Positions 1-10,553 of a DNA stretch of 64,000 nt are shown in pieces. The stretch covers positions 1,550,001 to 1,614,000 of the forward strand of contig CP076354.1 in assembly GCA_018798825.1 (NCBI GenBank), in the 5' to 3' direction. The notes below the pieces were generated by a model. The model made no database searches and was not told the DNA's origin. It saw nothing but the letters and a program-made list of their open reading frames with translations. Positions within the stretch are counted from its first letter, which is position 1, and every line of letters starts with the position of its first letter. This DNA comes from Ochrobactrum sp. BTU1 (GTDB taxonomy: Bacteria > Pseudomonadota > Alphaproteobacteria > Rhizobiales > Rhizobiaceae). Made by a program: the position numbers and the translations under genes.

Positions 1-1
1 A

Positions 2-103
2 ACTAGAGTCATCGCTGAGTATGCTGCAAGCCTCTCCAAAGGGAAAGTGCGACATGCGCACCGCAGCCATGCAAATCAGGCACGAAACACCTATAAAAGT
101 TAA
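2..103 (+). other. possible 3' tail of a gene truncated by the window edge
   Basis: One plus-strand frame is open from base 2 to a TAA at 101-103, giving about 33 residues rich in Ala, Arg and His. It could be the C-terminus of a gene that begins before the window. The stretch is too short to assign a family, and random open frames of this length are common. An AT-rich stretch at about 104-205 then precedes the next gene and probably holds its promoter. Confidence 0.2.
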
Positions 104-207
104 ACTCTTAATTATTAATCATACCGTAAATATTCATATTGGCTTTAAAGTAATAATAACAATTATCTGCTATGTATAAATTCATGTAATACATATCAGG
201 GGCTAAA

Positions 208-792
208 ATGAAGATTATTATTACATCATCTATTGCTACATTAGCAGTTTTATTTGCAACGAATGCTGAAGCATATAGTGGCCTTGCAACCGCGAATATA
301 AATCTCCGCACTGGCCCCGGCACACAATACCCATCAATGGGTAGAATTCCGAATGGTGTCCTTCTCAACGTTGCAGGCTGCACCAGCGGATATGGTTGGT
401 GTCGCGTCAACTATGCCGGCCTCGACGGCTGGGCTTCTTCAAATTACATCGCTGTACAAACCGGTGGTGGCGGCTACACGACCAACGACAATTTCGGCTC
501 GACTGCCGCAGCCGTCGGCATTCCCCTGATTGCCGGACTGGTGGTCGGTTCGGCAATAAACAACAATCGATGGGACGATGGTCCAAATTGGGGACCAGGA
601 TGGGGTCCACGCCCATACCGTTCCGGCTGGGGCCCCGGTCCTTATCGTCCGGGCCCAGGTTGGCGCGGGCCCGGCCAGTGGGGTGAACCACATCCACATT
701 GGGGCGATCGTCCCGGCTGGCGCGACCACCCCGGCTTTCACCCAAATGTCTACGGCCCCGGTGATCGCTGGCGTCCACGCGGGCCACGGTGA
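208..792 (+). CDS. secreted bacterial SH3-domain protein with Gly/Pro/Trp-rich tail
   Basis: A 194-residue exported protein. Residues 1-22 form a signal peptide ending in NAEA. Residues about 27-82 are a bacterial SH3 (SH3b) domain, recognisable from 'NLRTGPGTQYP' and the later 'GWCRVNYAGLDGWASSNY'. SH3b domains usually bind peptidoglycan or mediate contacts in the periplasm. A short hydrophobic Ala/Gly/Val stretch follows at about 97-113. The last 75 residues are low complexity, rich in W, G, P, R and H. A purine-rich 'GGGGC' lies just before the ATG. The gene stands alone ahead of uvrB. Its function beyond cell-wall association is not evident. Confidence 0.8.
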   Translation: MKIIITSSIATLAVLFATNAEAYSGLATANINLRTGPGTQYPSMGRIPNGVLLNVAGCTSGYGWCRVNYAGLDGWASSNYIAVQTGGGGYTTNDNFGSTAAAVGIPLIAGLVVGSAINNNRWDDGPNWGPGWGPRPYRSGWGPGPYRPGPGWRGPGQWGEPHPHWGDRPGWRDHPGFHPNVYGPGDRWRPRGPR

Positions 793-799
793 TTGCCAC

Positions 800-823
800 C
801 TCCTGACAGCCTGATGTCAGGAG
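800..823. terminator. hairpin after the SH3 gene
   Basis: A perfect 9-bp stem, CTCCTGACA pairing with TGTCAGGAG around a 6-base loop, lies eight bases after the SH3 gene stop. There is no T-run, so it may protect the 3' end or pause polymerase rather than act as a classical intrinsic terminator. Confidence 0.4.
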
Positions 824-916
824 CCATATAGAATTGCGACGCGGCGCACCGGATTTGTTCCATATTTTGATCCGGGCGCCCTTTTCATTTGTGCCGTGAA
901 ATTCCATATTGGGACC

Positions 917-3718
<2,802 letters not shown>

Positions 3719-3743
3719 TATCGCAAAGCTCGGAGGCTGCTTC

Positions 3744-4757
3744 TTACCAGCCTTCGATTACGATCTTACCCTTGGCCTTACCGCTTTCAAGCACAGCATG
3801 AGCTGCCTTGAGATTTGTGGCGTTGATCGGGGACAGCACGTCCGTCACAGTCGTTTTGATTTTGCCTGCATCGATCAGGCGTGCAACTTCATTCAGAAGT
3901 TTGCCCTGCTCATCCATGTCGGCAGTTTCAAAAATTGGACGTGTGAACATCAGTTCCCAGTGCACTGACACGGACTTGCGCTTGAATGGCATGATGTCAA
4001 GCTTGTCCGGATCGTCAATCAGACCGAACCGTCCCTGTGGTGCGATCAGTTCAACGATTTCGCTAAGATGATCCAGCGTTTGCGTGGTCGAGAACACAAA
4101 GGCTGGCGCACCAATCCCCAAAGCCTCGACCTGCTCTGCCAAAGGCTTACTGTGATCGATGACATGGTGCGCGCCGAGCTGCTTGACCCATTCCTGGGTT
4201 TCAGGACGCGATGCTGTCGCAATTACAGTCAGATCGGTTAATGCACGAACGAGCTGGATCGCGATAGAACCCACACCGCCTGCCCCACCAACAATAAGCA
4301 CCGCGTTTGCGGCACCGGGCACAGGCTTGCGCACATCAAGCCTGTCAAAGAGCATTTCCCAGGCAGTAATCGACGTAAGCGGCAAAGCTGCAGCCTCACT
4401 CTTGGCAAGCGATACCGGCGCTTGTCCAACAATACGCTCGTCCACGAGGTGATATTCACTGTTTGCACCCTGACGGATAAGTGACCCGGCATACCAGACC
4501 TTGTCGCCAGTCTTGAAGTTCTGGACCGCCTCACCGGTTTCAACCACCGTTCCAACCGCATCCCAACCCAGCACTTTCCATGTGCCTTCGTCTGCCGACG
4601 CACGGTTCCGGATTTTGTAATCGACGGGATTGACCGATATCGCCTCGACCTGCACCAGCAGATCACGGCCTTTCGCAACAGGCTTATCCAGTTCGACATC
4701 AACCAGCGAATCTGCACGGTCCAGCTTTCCGGCAGTTTGATAGGCTACAGCTTTCAT
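3744..4757 (-). CDS. zinc-type alcohol dehydrogenase-like / NADPH:quinone oxidoreductase family protein
   Basis: A 337-residue medium-chain dehydrogenase/reductase. An N-terminal GroES-like domain ('VNPVDYKIR', 'GWDAVGTVVETG') is followed by a Rossmann domain with the nucleotide motif 'GGAGGVGSIAIQL' at about 156-168. The sequence resembles the zinc-binding alcohol dehydrogenase family 1 group, which reduces quinones or enones with NADPH. The Cys/His zinc ligands of true alcohol dehydrogenases are not apparent. The gene is divergent from the HxlR regulator at 4873 with a 115-bp shared promoter region. HxlR/quinone-reductase pairs of this kind often respond to electrophiles, so regulation by that neighbour is likely but inferred. 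Confidence 0.88.
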   Translation of the reverse strand: MKAVAYQTAGKLDRADSLVDVELDKPVAKGRDLLVQVEAISVNPVDYKIRNRASADEGTWKVLGWDAVGTVVETGEAVQNFKTGDKVWYAGSLIRQGANSEYHLVDERIVGQAPVSLAKSEAAALPLTSITAWEMLFDRLDVRKPVPGAANAVLIVGGAGGVGSIAIQLVRALTDLTVIATASRPETQEWVKQLGAHHVIDHSKPLAEQVEALGIGAPAFVFSTTQTLDHLSEIVELIAPQGRFGLIDDPDKLDIMPFKRKSVSVHWELMFTRPIFETADMDEQGKLLNEVARLIDAGKIKTTVTDVLSPINATNLKAAHAVLESGKAKGKIVIEGW

Positions 4758-4872
4758 AGTCTTTGCTCCATTTGCTATGGATCAAATATTAGACTACTAT
4801 CTAAAAATGAAAATACGCACAAAAATCGCCCATAGTGACGATATCTGTACTTAGTATATAAAGGTTACTGTA
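4758..4872. promoter_or_regulatory. divergent promoter region between quinone reductase-like gene and HxlR regulator
   Basis: This AT-rich 115-bp spacer must hold both promoters and presumably the HxlR operator. It contains the A/T-rich near-palindromic run 'TATTAGACTACTATCTA' (about 4787-4803). HxlR-type regulators often bind such sites, but no specific operator can be proven from sequence alone. Confidence 0.4.
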
Positions 4873-5241
4873 ATGACCAAGCCAAAGCACTCACGCTTCG
4901 ATTGCAGTCCCGGCTGCGCAGTCGAGGCTGCCATCAGCCTCATCGACGGCAAATGGAAGAGTGTGGTGCTTTATCATCTTCTGGATGGAACGCTGAGGTT
5001 CAATGAATTGAGACGGCAGATACCGGGCGTTACGCAGCGTATGCTCACCAATCAGCTACGTGAGCTGGAAGAAGATGGCCTGATTGAGCGCAAGGTCTAT
5101 GCGCAGGTTCCGCCCAAAGTGGAATATAGCCTCTCCCCACTTGGCCGCAGCATTGAGCCCATTCTTCTTGCGCTCAAAGACTGGGGTGACACCAATATCG
5201 AACGATTCAGCAAGCAACAGTCAACACAAACTGCGGCTTAA
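4873..5241 (+). CDS. HxlR/DUF24-family transcriptional regulator
   Basis: A 122-residue winged-helix regulator of the HxlR family. The core 'CAVEAAISLIDGKWKSVVLYHLLDGTLRFNEL' contains the typical GKW motif. The recognition helix follows in 'IPGVTQRMLTNQLRELEEDGLI', and the wing is 'VYAQVPPKVEYSLSPLG'. Two N-terminal cysteines (residues 11 and 15, 'CSPGC') sit where redox- or electrophile-sensing HxlR/HypR proteins carry their reactive Cys. It is divergent from the quinone-reductase-like gene and probably controls it. Confidence 0.9.
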   Translation: MTKPKHSRFDCSPGCAVEAAISLIDGKWKSVVLYHLLDGTLRFNELRRQIPGVTQRMLTNQLRELEEDGLIERKVYAQVPPKVEYSLSPLGRSIEPILLALKDWGDTNIERFSKQQSTQTAA

Positions 5242-5270
5242 AAAAAGCGGCCCATGAAGGCCGCTCTTTT
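5241..5270. terminator. bidirectional intrinsic terminator
   Basis: Stem AGCGGCC/GGCCGCT with a 6-base loop, flanked by an A-run on the left and CTTTT on the right. It ends the HxlR transcript and, read on the other strand, the Kazal lipoprotein transcript. Confidence 0.8.
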
Positions 5271-5282
5271 AGTTCAGTTATC

Positions 5283-5744
5283 TTACCGGCACTGACCACC
5301 GCCAGTAATGCGATAGCCTGCGCGTTCTGCTTCACAGCGGTTAGGGAATGTCTGCCTGTCGTTACCCCTGCGGGCGCAAACTGGCATATATTCCCGCGTG
5401 CAGGCACCAGCACCCGGCCCCGGACGACCCGGCCTGTTGCCTTGATGCGGCGGGCGTCCTGGCCGCTCTCCTCCCCAGCCCGAACCAGGTCCCGGCCTTG
5501 ATGTGCATTGCCCGTTGCCGACGATACGATAGCCATCGGCCCGCGCCTGACAGGCATTACCAAACGTCTTGCGCGAAGACCCGCGCTCACCGCAAACCGG
5601 CGCGTAAATCATCGGGCACATTTGCGGCTGCGATGGGCCCGGCCTGACTGGTGGCCGATAATCAGGCCCACCTTCAGCGACGCAACCTGCAAGAAACAAG
5701 GCACCTGCCAATAGGCTCAAACGACTGATTCTGTTTAGAAGCAT
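5283..5744 (-). CDS. lipoprotein with two Kazal-type domains
   Basis: A 153-residue exported lipoprotein. The signal peptide ends in the lipobox LAGC, with lipidated Cys 21. Two homologous cysteine-containing modules follow, at about residues 43-80 and 115-152. Each has the pattern C-x(7)-C-x(12)-C-x(14-15)-C. They include 'YAPVCGERGSSRKTFGNAC' and 'YMPVCARRGNDRQTFPNRC'. This is the short Kazal/follistatin-like fold found in serine-protease inhibitors. A Pro/Gly/Arg-rich linker separates them. The second module has a Met-Pro in the P-side loop. A role in inhibiting host or self proteases is inferred from the fold. The gene is monocistronic. Confidence 0.82.
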   Translation of the reverse strand: MLLNRISRLSLLAGALFLAGCVAEGGPDYRPPVRPGPSQPQMCPMIYAPVCGERGSSRKTFGNACQARADGYRIVGNGQCTSRPGPGSGWGGERPGRPPHQGNRPGRPGPGAGACTREYMPVCARRGNDRQTFPNRCEAERAGYRITGGGQCR

Positions 5745-5907
5745 TGCTCTCTCCCTCTCCTGTTAACTGCTAAAATGGCACAGCGAAGAGGAAGAACAAG
5801 GATATATTCGCGTATATTCCGCTTCCCTCCGCGAAACTCATATCGACAAGTCAGAAACTTCCTTTACTCTGTCGGTAGCTTTCGGGGATGAATGGCGGAA
5901 AGGCTGC

Positions 5908-6807
5908 ATGAAGCGTTCGCATCTGGCTATAGCAACTGTCGCAGTTTTCCAGCTTCTTTGCTGGCCAGAAGCTATCAATTCCGCCTTTGCTGAAAATGGA
6001 TCGGAAGCCGAAATCTATGGTCCACCGATGCCCCCCAAGAAAGCAGAACCCACGGTCGCACGAATCTGCGAATTGATTGAAGCGAGCGCCGAAAATCGCG
6101 GCATTCCAAAAGACTTCTTTGCACGGCTGATCTGGAAGGAAAGCCGTTTTGATCATCGCGCTGTCAGCCCTGTGGGCGCACAGGGCATTGCACAATTCAT
6201 GCCCTATACGGCCAAAGAACGCGGTTTGGCAGACCCATTCGATATCGAACAGGCCATCCCGGCTTCAGCCAGTTTTCTCAGTGAACTGAAAGGCGCTTTC
6301 GGCAATTGGGGGCTCGCAGCTGCAGCCTATAATGCCGGGCCGACACGCGTCTCCAACTGGATGCGCTCAGGCGGCTTTCTTCCATTGGAAACCGAAGATT
6401 ACGTGCTGGATCTGACTGGCGCTCCTGCCGATAACTTTGCGTCGGGCAATGAAATTACCAATCGTCCGCTTGATGCAAAACTCACCTTTACGGAAGCCTG
6501 CAAGCGTCTGCCCATCGTTAGAACAGCAACGATTCCCATGTCGCAGATCAAGCCGAAGCCATGGGGTATTCAAGTTGCCGGTAATTTCCGACGCAGCGTT
6601 GCCGTTAATCAATGGAGCAGGTTGCGTAAACAATTCTCGTCAGTACTCGCCGGGCATAACCCTGTCATCAGCCGCGTTCGCACACCGATGGCGCGACGTG
6701 GAATCTATGCGGTTCGTATCGGTGCAGATAGCCGTTCCGAGGCTGATAACATTTGCAGTAAACTTCGCGCAGTTGGTGGAGCCTGCATAGTTTTGCGTAA
6801 TCGCTAA
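5908..6807 (+). CDS. lytic murein transglycosylase (SLT domain) with SPOR-like C-terminus
   Basis: A 299-residue exported peptidoglycan lyase. A signal peptide covers residues 1 to about 29. The SLT/lysozyme-like domain spans about 50-165. Its catalytic Glu is residue 78 in 'LIWKESRFDHRAVSP', followed by the family motifs 'GAQGIAQFMP' and 'AAAYNAGPTRV'. The last 40 residues ('GIYAVRIGADSRSEADNICSKL') resemble a SPOR domain, which binds denuded glycan strands at the septum. It would cleave the MurNAc-GlcNAc bond in the periplasm. The gene stands alone. Confidence 0.92.
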   Translation: MKRSHLAIATVAVFQLLCWPEAINSAFAENGSEAEIYGPPMPPKKAEPTVARICELIEASAENRGIPKDFFARLIWKESRFDHRAVSPVGAQGIAQFMPYTAKERGLADPFDIEQAIPASASFLSELKGAFGNWGLAAAAYNAGPTRVSNWMRSGGFLPLETEDYVLDLTGAPADNFASGNEITNRPLDAKLTFTEACKRLPIVRTATIPMSQIKPKPWGIQVAGNFRRSVAVNQWSRLRKQFSSVLAGHNPVISRVRTPMARRGIYAVRIGADSRSEADNICSKLRAVGGACIVLRNR

Positions 6808-7216
6808 GCATATTCGAATGCTATACCATAGTATGATACGATATATTGCGACCAGAATGTTCTATTTTGGTATTAAACCGTCGTTATTCTCGTAATTTTT
6901 GTACAAATTCGTGACGATACCGTTTCAAAGATAACCAATCACATATTCTGTGAAGAATTTGCTTGCCAAACTACGCGGCATAGATCAGTCTTCGTTCGTC
7001 CGGGCAATTTGAGTACAAACGGAAGACTGGAAGAACGGCGCGCCGGAACCGCTAGAAGTTCCGGGTCGGGGAGTAATCTCTGGCAATGATCGGTTCCTTT
7101 CCAATGTCGAAAACTGCCTGCATGACCCTCTGCCGGGTGTGTGGTGCGTTCGGCAGAAGTTGTAATTCCACTGTTTTCTAAAAAAGCAGTGGCGCCAAGG
7201 AAAAGGAACGGATCCC
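6808..7216 (+). promoter_or_regulatory. 409-bp upstream region and structured 5' leader of the cold-shock gene
   Basis: The first half is AT-rich and probably contains the promoter. The second half folds into successive hairpins: CAGTCTTC with GGAAGACTG (about 6986-7030), CTGCCG with CGGCAG (about 7131-7157), and CCACTG with CAGTGG (about 7168-7193). The last one ends a few bases before the Shine-Dalgarno AAGGAAAAGGA. Long structured leaders of cspA-type mRNAs are known to control translation with temperature. The same role here is an inference. Confidence 0.55.
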
Positions 7217-7432
7217 ATGGCACAGACCGGACAGGTCAAATTCTTCAACTCCGAAAAAGGTTTCGGATTCATCAAGCCAGATGATGGCGGCGCAGACATT
7301 TTCGTGCACATCTCCGCTGTTCAGGCGTCGGGTTTGGCCGGACTTGCTGACAATCAGAAGGTTTCCTACGAGACGGAACCGGATCGTCGTGGCAAAGGCC
7401 CTAAGGCTGTAAACATTACCGTTACTGAGTAA
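7217..7432 (+). CDS. cspA: cold-shock domain protein (CspA family)
   Basis: A 71-residue single cold-shock domain. It carries both RNA-binding motifs: RNP1 'KGFGFI' and RNP2 'DIFVHI'. These proteins melt RNA secondary structure and act as RNA chaperones, typically in cold or stationary phase. A strong Shine-Dalgarno (AAGGAAAAGGA) precedes the ATG. A long structured leader lies upstream and an intrinsic terminator 24 bases downstream, so this is a monocistronic unit. Which of the several csp paralogues of these bacteria it is cannot be told from this window. Confidence 0.95.
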   Translation: MAQTGQVKFFNSEKGFGFIKPDDGGADIFVHISAVQASGLAGLADNQKVSYETEPDRRGKGPKAVNITVTE

Positions 7433-7455
7433 TCGTTTACCCAAAAAGATCTATG

Positions 7456-7479
7456 CCCCGGCCAACGCCGGGGTTTTTT
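7456..7479 (+). terminator. intrinsic terminator of the cold-shock gene
   Basis: GC-rich stem CCCCGGC/GCCGGGG with a 4-base loop, followed by six T residues. Confidence 0.92.
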
Positions 7480-7712
7480 ATTGGCCAATCATTGGCCCAA
7501 TATGCGCTCTAAAAACCCCTAGCTTAAAACGCGCGAAATATTACCAGCACGGTATTTAATTTACCGCTCATCAGCAGATTTCGCCGCGCCTTCACCATTG
7601 TTCAGCCTCCATTCATGTCGAGAATATTAACTTGATATTCATGATTGATGCGATGTGCCGACCGGCCCGCAGCATCGCCGAAATTGCAGTTGTGCTTCTG
7701 AAGGAGCGGACA

Positions 7713-8174
7713 ATGAACAAACTACTTAAAACAGCTATTCTGGCAGTTGCCTCGATAGCAGCAGTCTCAGCACCGCTGGCAGCGGCTTCGGCAGACTCCT
7801 GGGGCCGTCGCGGCTGGGATCGCGGCGACTGGAACCGTGGTGGATGGGATCGCCCATACCATCGTCATCGTGACCGCACGGGTGATGCTGTTGCAGCTGG
7901 TGTAATTGGCCTCGCAGCAGGCGCATTGCTCGGCAGCGCTCTGAGCCAGCCACAGCCAACGTATGTGCAGCCAGCTCCGGTTTATGCGCCGCCACCACCG
8001 CCTCCAGCCTATTATCCAGCGCCGCCAGCACGCAGCGTGCAGTATCGCGTTGGGTATGAACCATGGAGCCGTGGCTGGTATCAGTATTGCTCGGACCGCT
8101 ATCGCTCGTTCAATGCAAATACCGGAACCTATCGTGGTTACGACGGTCGGGATCATTTCTGCTCAGCAAACTAA
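7713..8174 (+). CDS. BA14K-family secreted protein
   Basis: A 153-residue exported protein. ATG 7713 was chosen because AAGGAGCGG lies just upstream; an upstream in-frame ATG at 7632 lacks this. Residues 1 to about 27 are a signal peptide. A Trp/Arg/Gly/Asp-rich repeat follows ('GRRGWDRGDWNRGGWDR'), then a membrane-compatible 'GVIGLAAGALLGSAL', then a Pro-rich linker. The C-terminal motif ('YEPWSRGWYQYCSDRYRSFNANTGTYRGYDG...FC') is the BA14K signature, named after a 14-kDa immunoreactive Brucella protein with lectin-like activity. Precise function unknown. Confidence 0.88.
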   Translation: MNKLLKTAILAVASIAAVSAPLAAASADSWGRRGWDRGDWNRGGWDRPYHRHRDRTGDAVAAGVIGLAAGALLGSALSQPQPTYVQPAPVYAPPPPPPAYYPAPPARSVQYRVGYEPWSRGWYQYCSDRYRSFNANTGTYRGYDGRDHFCSAN

Positions 8175-8213
8175 TCCTATACCAGACTAAAAAGAAAAAT
8201 CCGTCTAATACAA

Positions 8214-8242
8214 AAACTCCATGAGTATGACTCATGGAGTTT
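8214..8242 (+). terminator. long perfect hairpin after the BA14K gene
   Basis: A 13-bp perfect stem (AAACTCCATGAGT pairing with ACTCATGGAGTTT) around a 3-base loop, 40 bases after the stop codon. The following T-run is short (it overlaps the stem end), but the stem is very stable. Confidence 0.65.
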
Positions 8243-8298
8243 CGATTAAGCCCGAGTGGCGATTGAATTTTTACAAAGCTTGATGCGTGAGCATCTTG

Positions 8299-8330
8299 AG
8301 CCGCCTTGTTATAAAAGGGCGGCTTTCTTG
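8299..8330 (+). terminator. second intrinsic terminator downstream of BA14K
   Basis: Stem AGCCGCC/GGCGGCT followed by TTCTTGT on the plus strand. It separates the plus-strand BA14K unit from the convergent hydrolase gene. Confidence 0.7.
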
Positions 8331-8346
8331 TATTCTTGTCCGAATA

Positions 8347-9003
8347 TCATGCATATCCGATATTGTTCAGAAACGGATTGTTGCGGCGCTCTTCACCAAA
8401 ACGGCTTCCCGTACCATGTCCGCATAGAAAGCCGACATCGTCGCCCAGCGGTAAAAGCTTTTCTTTGATCGAACGGATCAACGCGTCATGGTCTCCGCCC
8501 GGAAGATCGGTTCGACCCACAGACCCGTTAAACAGAACATCACCAACAATCGCAAAACGCGCTTCAGGGTTATAAAAAACCACATGACCCGGTGCGTGAC
8601 CCGGGCAATGGAAAACGTCAAACACATGGCCAGCAACGGTGACTGTGTCACCTTCTTCGAGCCAGCGATCGGGCGTTATATTTCGTACACCTTCGGTTAA
8701 ACCGTATTTCAGGCCAGTCGTGACCAGACTGTTGAGCAGAAACTCATCATCCTTGTGCGGGCCGATAACATCAACGCCCAAAGCGTCTCTAAGCTCAGAT
8801 GCCGCGCCAGCATGATCGATATGACCATGCGTGATCCAGATCGCTTCAACTTCGACATTCTGAGAAGCGATTGCTTCCTTGATGCGCTCAAGATCGCCAC
8901 CCGGATCAATCACCACACCCTTTTTCGTTTCCGCATCAAAAAGGATTGTGCAGTTCTGCTGAAATGGCGTCACCGGAACGATTATGGCCTGAAGTTGCCC
9001 CAT
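8347..9003 (-). CDS. MBL-fold metallo-hydrolase, glyoxalase-II-like (GloC/YcbL type)
   Basis: A 218-residue metallo-beta-lactamase-fold hydrolase. The metal-binding motif is 'THGHIDHAGAA' (HxHxDH). Downstream ligands are in 'HCPGHAPGHVVF', 'AIVGDVLFNGSVGRTDLPGGD' and 'FLCGHGTGS'. The length and the missing extra C-terminal domain fit the short GloC/YcbL group, which hydrolyses thioesters such as S-lactoylglutathione. ATG 9003 was chosen because GGAG lies six bases upstream; the open frame continues to 9216 without another good ribosome-binding site. Substrate not provable. Confidence 0.88.
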   Translation of the reverse strand: MGQLQAIIVPVTPFQQNCTILFDAETKKGVVIDPGGDLERIKEAIASQNVEVEAIWITHGHIDHAGAASELRDALGVDVIGPHKDDEFLLNSLVTTGLKYGLTEGVRNITPDRWLEEGDTVTVAGHVFDVFHCPGHAPGHVVFYNPEARFAIVGDVLFNGSVGRTDLPGGDHDALIRSIKEKLLPLGDDVGFLCGHGTGSRFGEERRNNPFLNNIGYA

Positions 9004-9100
9004 GAAATACTCCATTTGGTCAGCATGATTGAAAAGGCTGCATATATTGCCGCCCCCCATCACATAATGCGGCATGACATGCTTGCAAAGCCCCTCAAAC

Positions 9101-9129
9101 AAAACGGGCGGCCTTAAGCCGCCCGTTTT
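9101..9129. terminator. bidirectional intrinsic terminator
   Basis: A 12-bp perfect stem (AAAACGGGCGGC with GCCGCCCGTTTT) around a 5-base loop. On the minus strand it is followed by GTTTG and ends the transcript of the small hydrophobic gene at 9236-9517. Confidence 0.8.
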
Positions 9130-9235
9130 CCCCTCTCTCACGAAGGTCTGAAGCACATCTTGCCGGAAAACAGTTATTCTGCAGGATGCACTCAAAATCG
9201 GTTGTTGTCCCCACAACCGCGCTATTTGCTTACAC

Positions 9236-9517
9236 TCAGGCTTTGCTTGCCAGCGAGTTCTTGATCAGCCCGATAATTGCCGTGAGGACGATACCGCCCA
9301 CACCACCACCGGCCAGCTGGCCAACGACACCATTAAGAACAGAGTCCAACCCGCCACCGGACAGTAAAGGCAGAAGCTGACCAAGAATAACGCCACCAAT
9401 GCCACCGGCAACAGTGTTTCCTGCGGTACCGAGGCTCAGATTCTTGACAGCACCAGCAATGTTGCCGCCGACTGCACCTGAAACAAGCTGGAGAATGATA
9501 GGCAGTAGAGATTCCAT
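9236..9517 (-). CDS. small Gly-rich hydrophobic protein of unknown function
   Basis: A 93-residue protein dominated by Gly, Leu, Val and Ile, with glycine repeats such as 'GGGVGGIV' and 'GGIGGVILGQLLPLLSGGG'. There is no cleavable signal and few charges. The glycine periodicity suggests packed helices or a membrane-active or oligomeric peptide, but I recognise no family. ATG 9517 was chosen because GGGG lies eight bases upstream; a GTG at 9526 is the alternative. It is flanked by terminators on both sides and so is probably a monocistronic real gene. Confidence 0.65.
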   Translation of the reverse strand: MESLLPIILQLVSGAVGGNIAGAVKNLSLGTAGNTVAGGIGGVILGQLLPLLSGGGLDSVLNGVVGQLAGGGVGGIVLTAIIGLIKNSLASKA

Positions 9518-9620
9518 AATCGTCACCCCATCTGAGTTAAAAGCCGGAATAACGCGAATCCGACTTGGAAAATCTTGAACCGAAACTTCCCAATGTCAAA
9601 CAATAAGCATTCACATAGTA

Positions 9621-9648
9621 AAAAAGCGGCTTAAAAGCCGCTTTTTTC
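9621..9648. terminator. bidirectional intrinsic terminator between ilvE and the small gene
   Basis: Palindrome AAAAAGCGGCTT/AAGCCGCTTTTTT. On the minus strand it follows the ilvE stop by about 15 bases. Confidence 0.88.
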
Positions 9649-9662
9649 TGTTTAAAACCTTA

Positions 9663-10553
9663 TTACTCAGCAGCTATTCGCTTGGGCTGAACTTCGGCTG
9701 TATAGTCATTCATCAGCAAATTCGTAATTTCGCCTGGCTTGAAATGGTACTTGCCGATTTCAGAAACCGGCGTCACTTCGGCAGCCGTGCCGCACAGGAA
9801 GCATTCGCTGAATGTTTCCATTTCTTCTGGCATGATAACGCGCTCGATAACTTCCAGACCACGGCGCTTGGCGAGATCAATGATCGTGCGGCGCGTAATA
9901 CCGTCGAGGAAGCAATCAGGCTTTGGCGTATGCAAAGCACCATCCTTCACGAAGAAGACATTGGCACCCGTGGCTTCAGCAACCTGACCACGCCAATCCA
10001 GCATCAACGCGTCGGCATAACCCTTGGCTTCTGCCGCGTGCTTGGAAATGGTGCAGATCATATAAAGACCGGCAGCCTTCGAGCGCGAAGGTGCAGTACG
10101 TGGGTCTGGGCGGCAATATTCAGCAATATCGAGGCGAATACCCTTCATTTTCTCTTCTGGCGAGAAATAGCTTGGCCACTGCCAGATCGCGATTGCCAGA
10201 TGAATGCGATTGTTCTGTGCGGAAACACCGAGCGACTCCGAGCCGCGCCATGCAATCGGACGCACATAGGCATCTTCTGAGCCCTGCTTTTTCAGCAGCT
10301 CGCGGCAGGCATCGTTGATTTCATCCACGCTGTAGGGAATCTCGAAACCAAGAATTCGCGCCGATTCATGCAGACGCTCGGTATGCTCCGTCAGCTTGAA
10401 GATTTCGCCGCCATAAGCGCGTTCGCCTTCAAACACTGCACTCGCATAGTGCAGACCATGGGTCAGCACATGAACCTTTGCATCCTTCCAGGCGACGAAC
10501 TCGCCGTCCTGCCAGATAAACCCTTCCCGTTGATCGAATGAAATCGCAGCCAT
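9663..10553 (-). CDS. ilvE: branched-chain amino acid aminotransferase
   Basis: A 296-residue class IV aminotransferase that transfers amino groups between glutamate and the keto acids of Leu, Ile and Val, using pyridoxal phosphate. Recognisable parts are the start 'GEFVAWKDAKVHVLTHGLHYASAVFEGERAY', the PLP-lysine region 'RSKAAGLYM', and the phosphate-binding 'EATGANVFFVKDG' and 'LDGITRRTIIDLA'. Length and order match the IlvE family. The gene is divergent from the MarR-type regulator with a 428-bp spacer. leuA lies about 47 kb away in this window, so the pathway is not clustered. Confidence 0.95.
   Translation of the reverse strand: MAAISFDQREGFIWQDGEFVAWKDAKVHVLTHGLHYASAVFEGERAYGGEIFKLTEHTERLHESARILGFEIPYSVDEINDACRELLKKQGSEDAYVRPIAWRGSESLGVSAQNNRIHLAIAIWQWPSYFSPEEKMKGIRLDIAEYCRPDPRTAPSRSKAAGLYMICTISKHAAEAKGYADALMLDWRGQVAEATGANVFFVKDGALHTPKPDCFLDGITRRTIIDLAKRRGLEVIERVIMPEEMETFSECFLCGTAAEVTPVSEIGKYHFKPGEITNLLMNDYTAEVQPKRIAAE

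Noticed and set aside
108..410. 100-residue minus-strand ORF over the start of the SH3 gene
   Set aside because: It is antisense to a clear signal-peptide gene and has no family or good ribosome-binding site.
7632..7712. 27-residue N-terminal extension of the BA14K protein
   Set aside because: The ribosome-binding site AAGGAGCGG and the signal peptide both point to ATG 7713.
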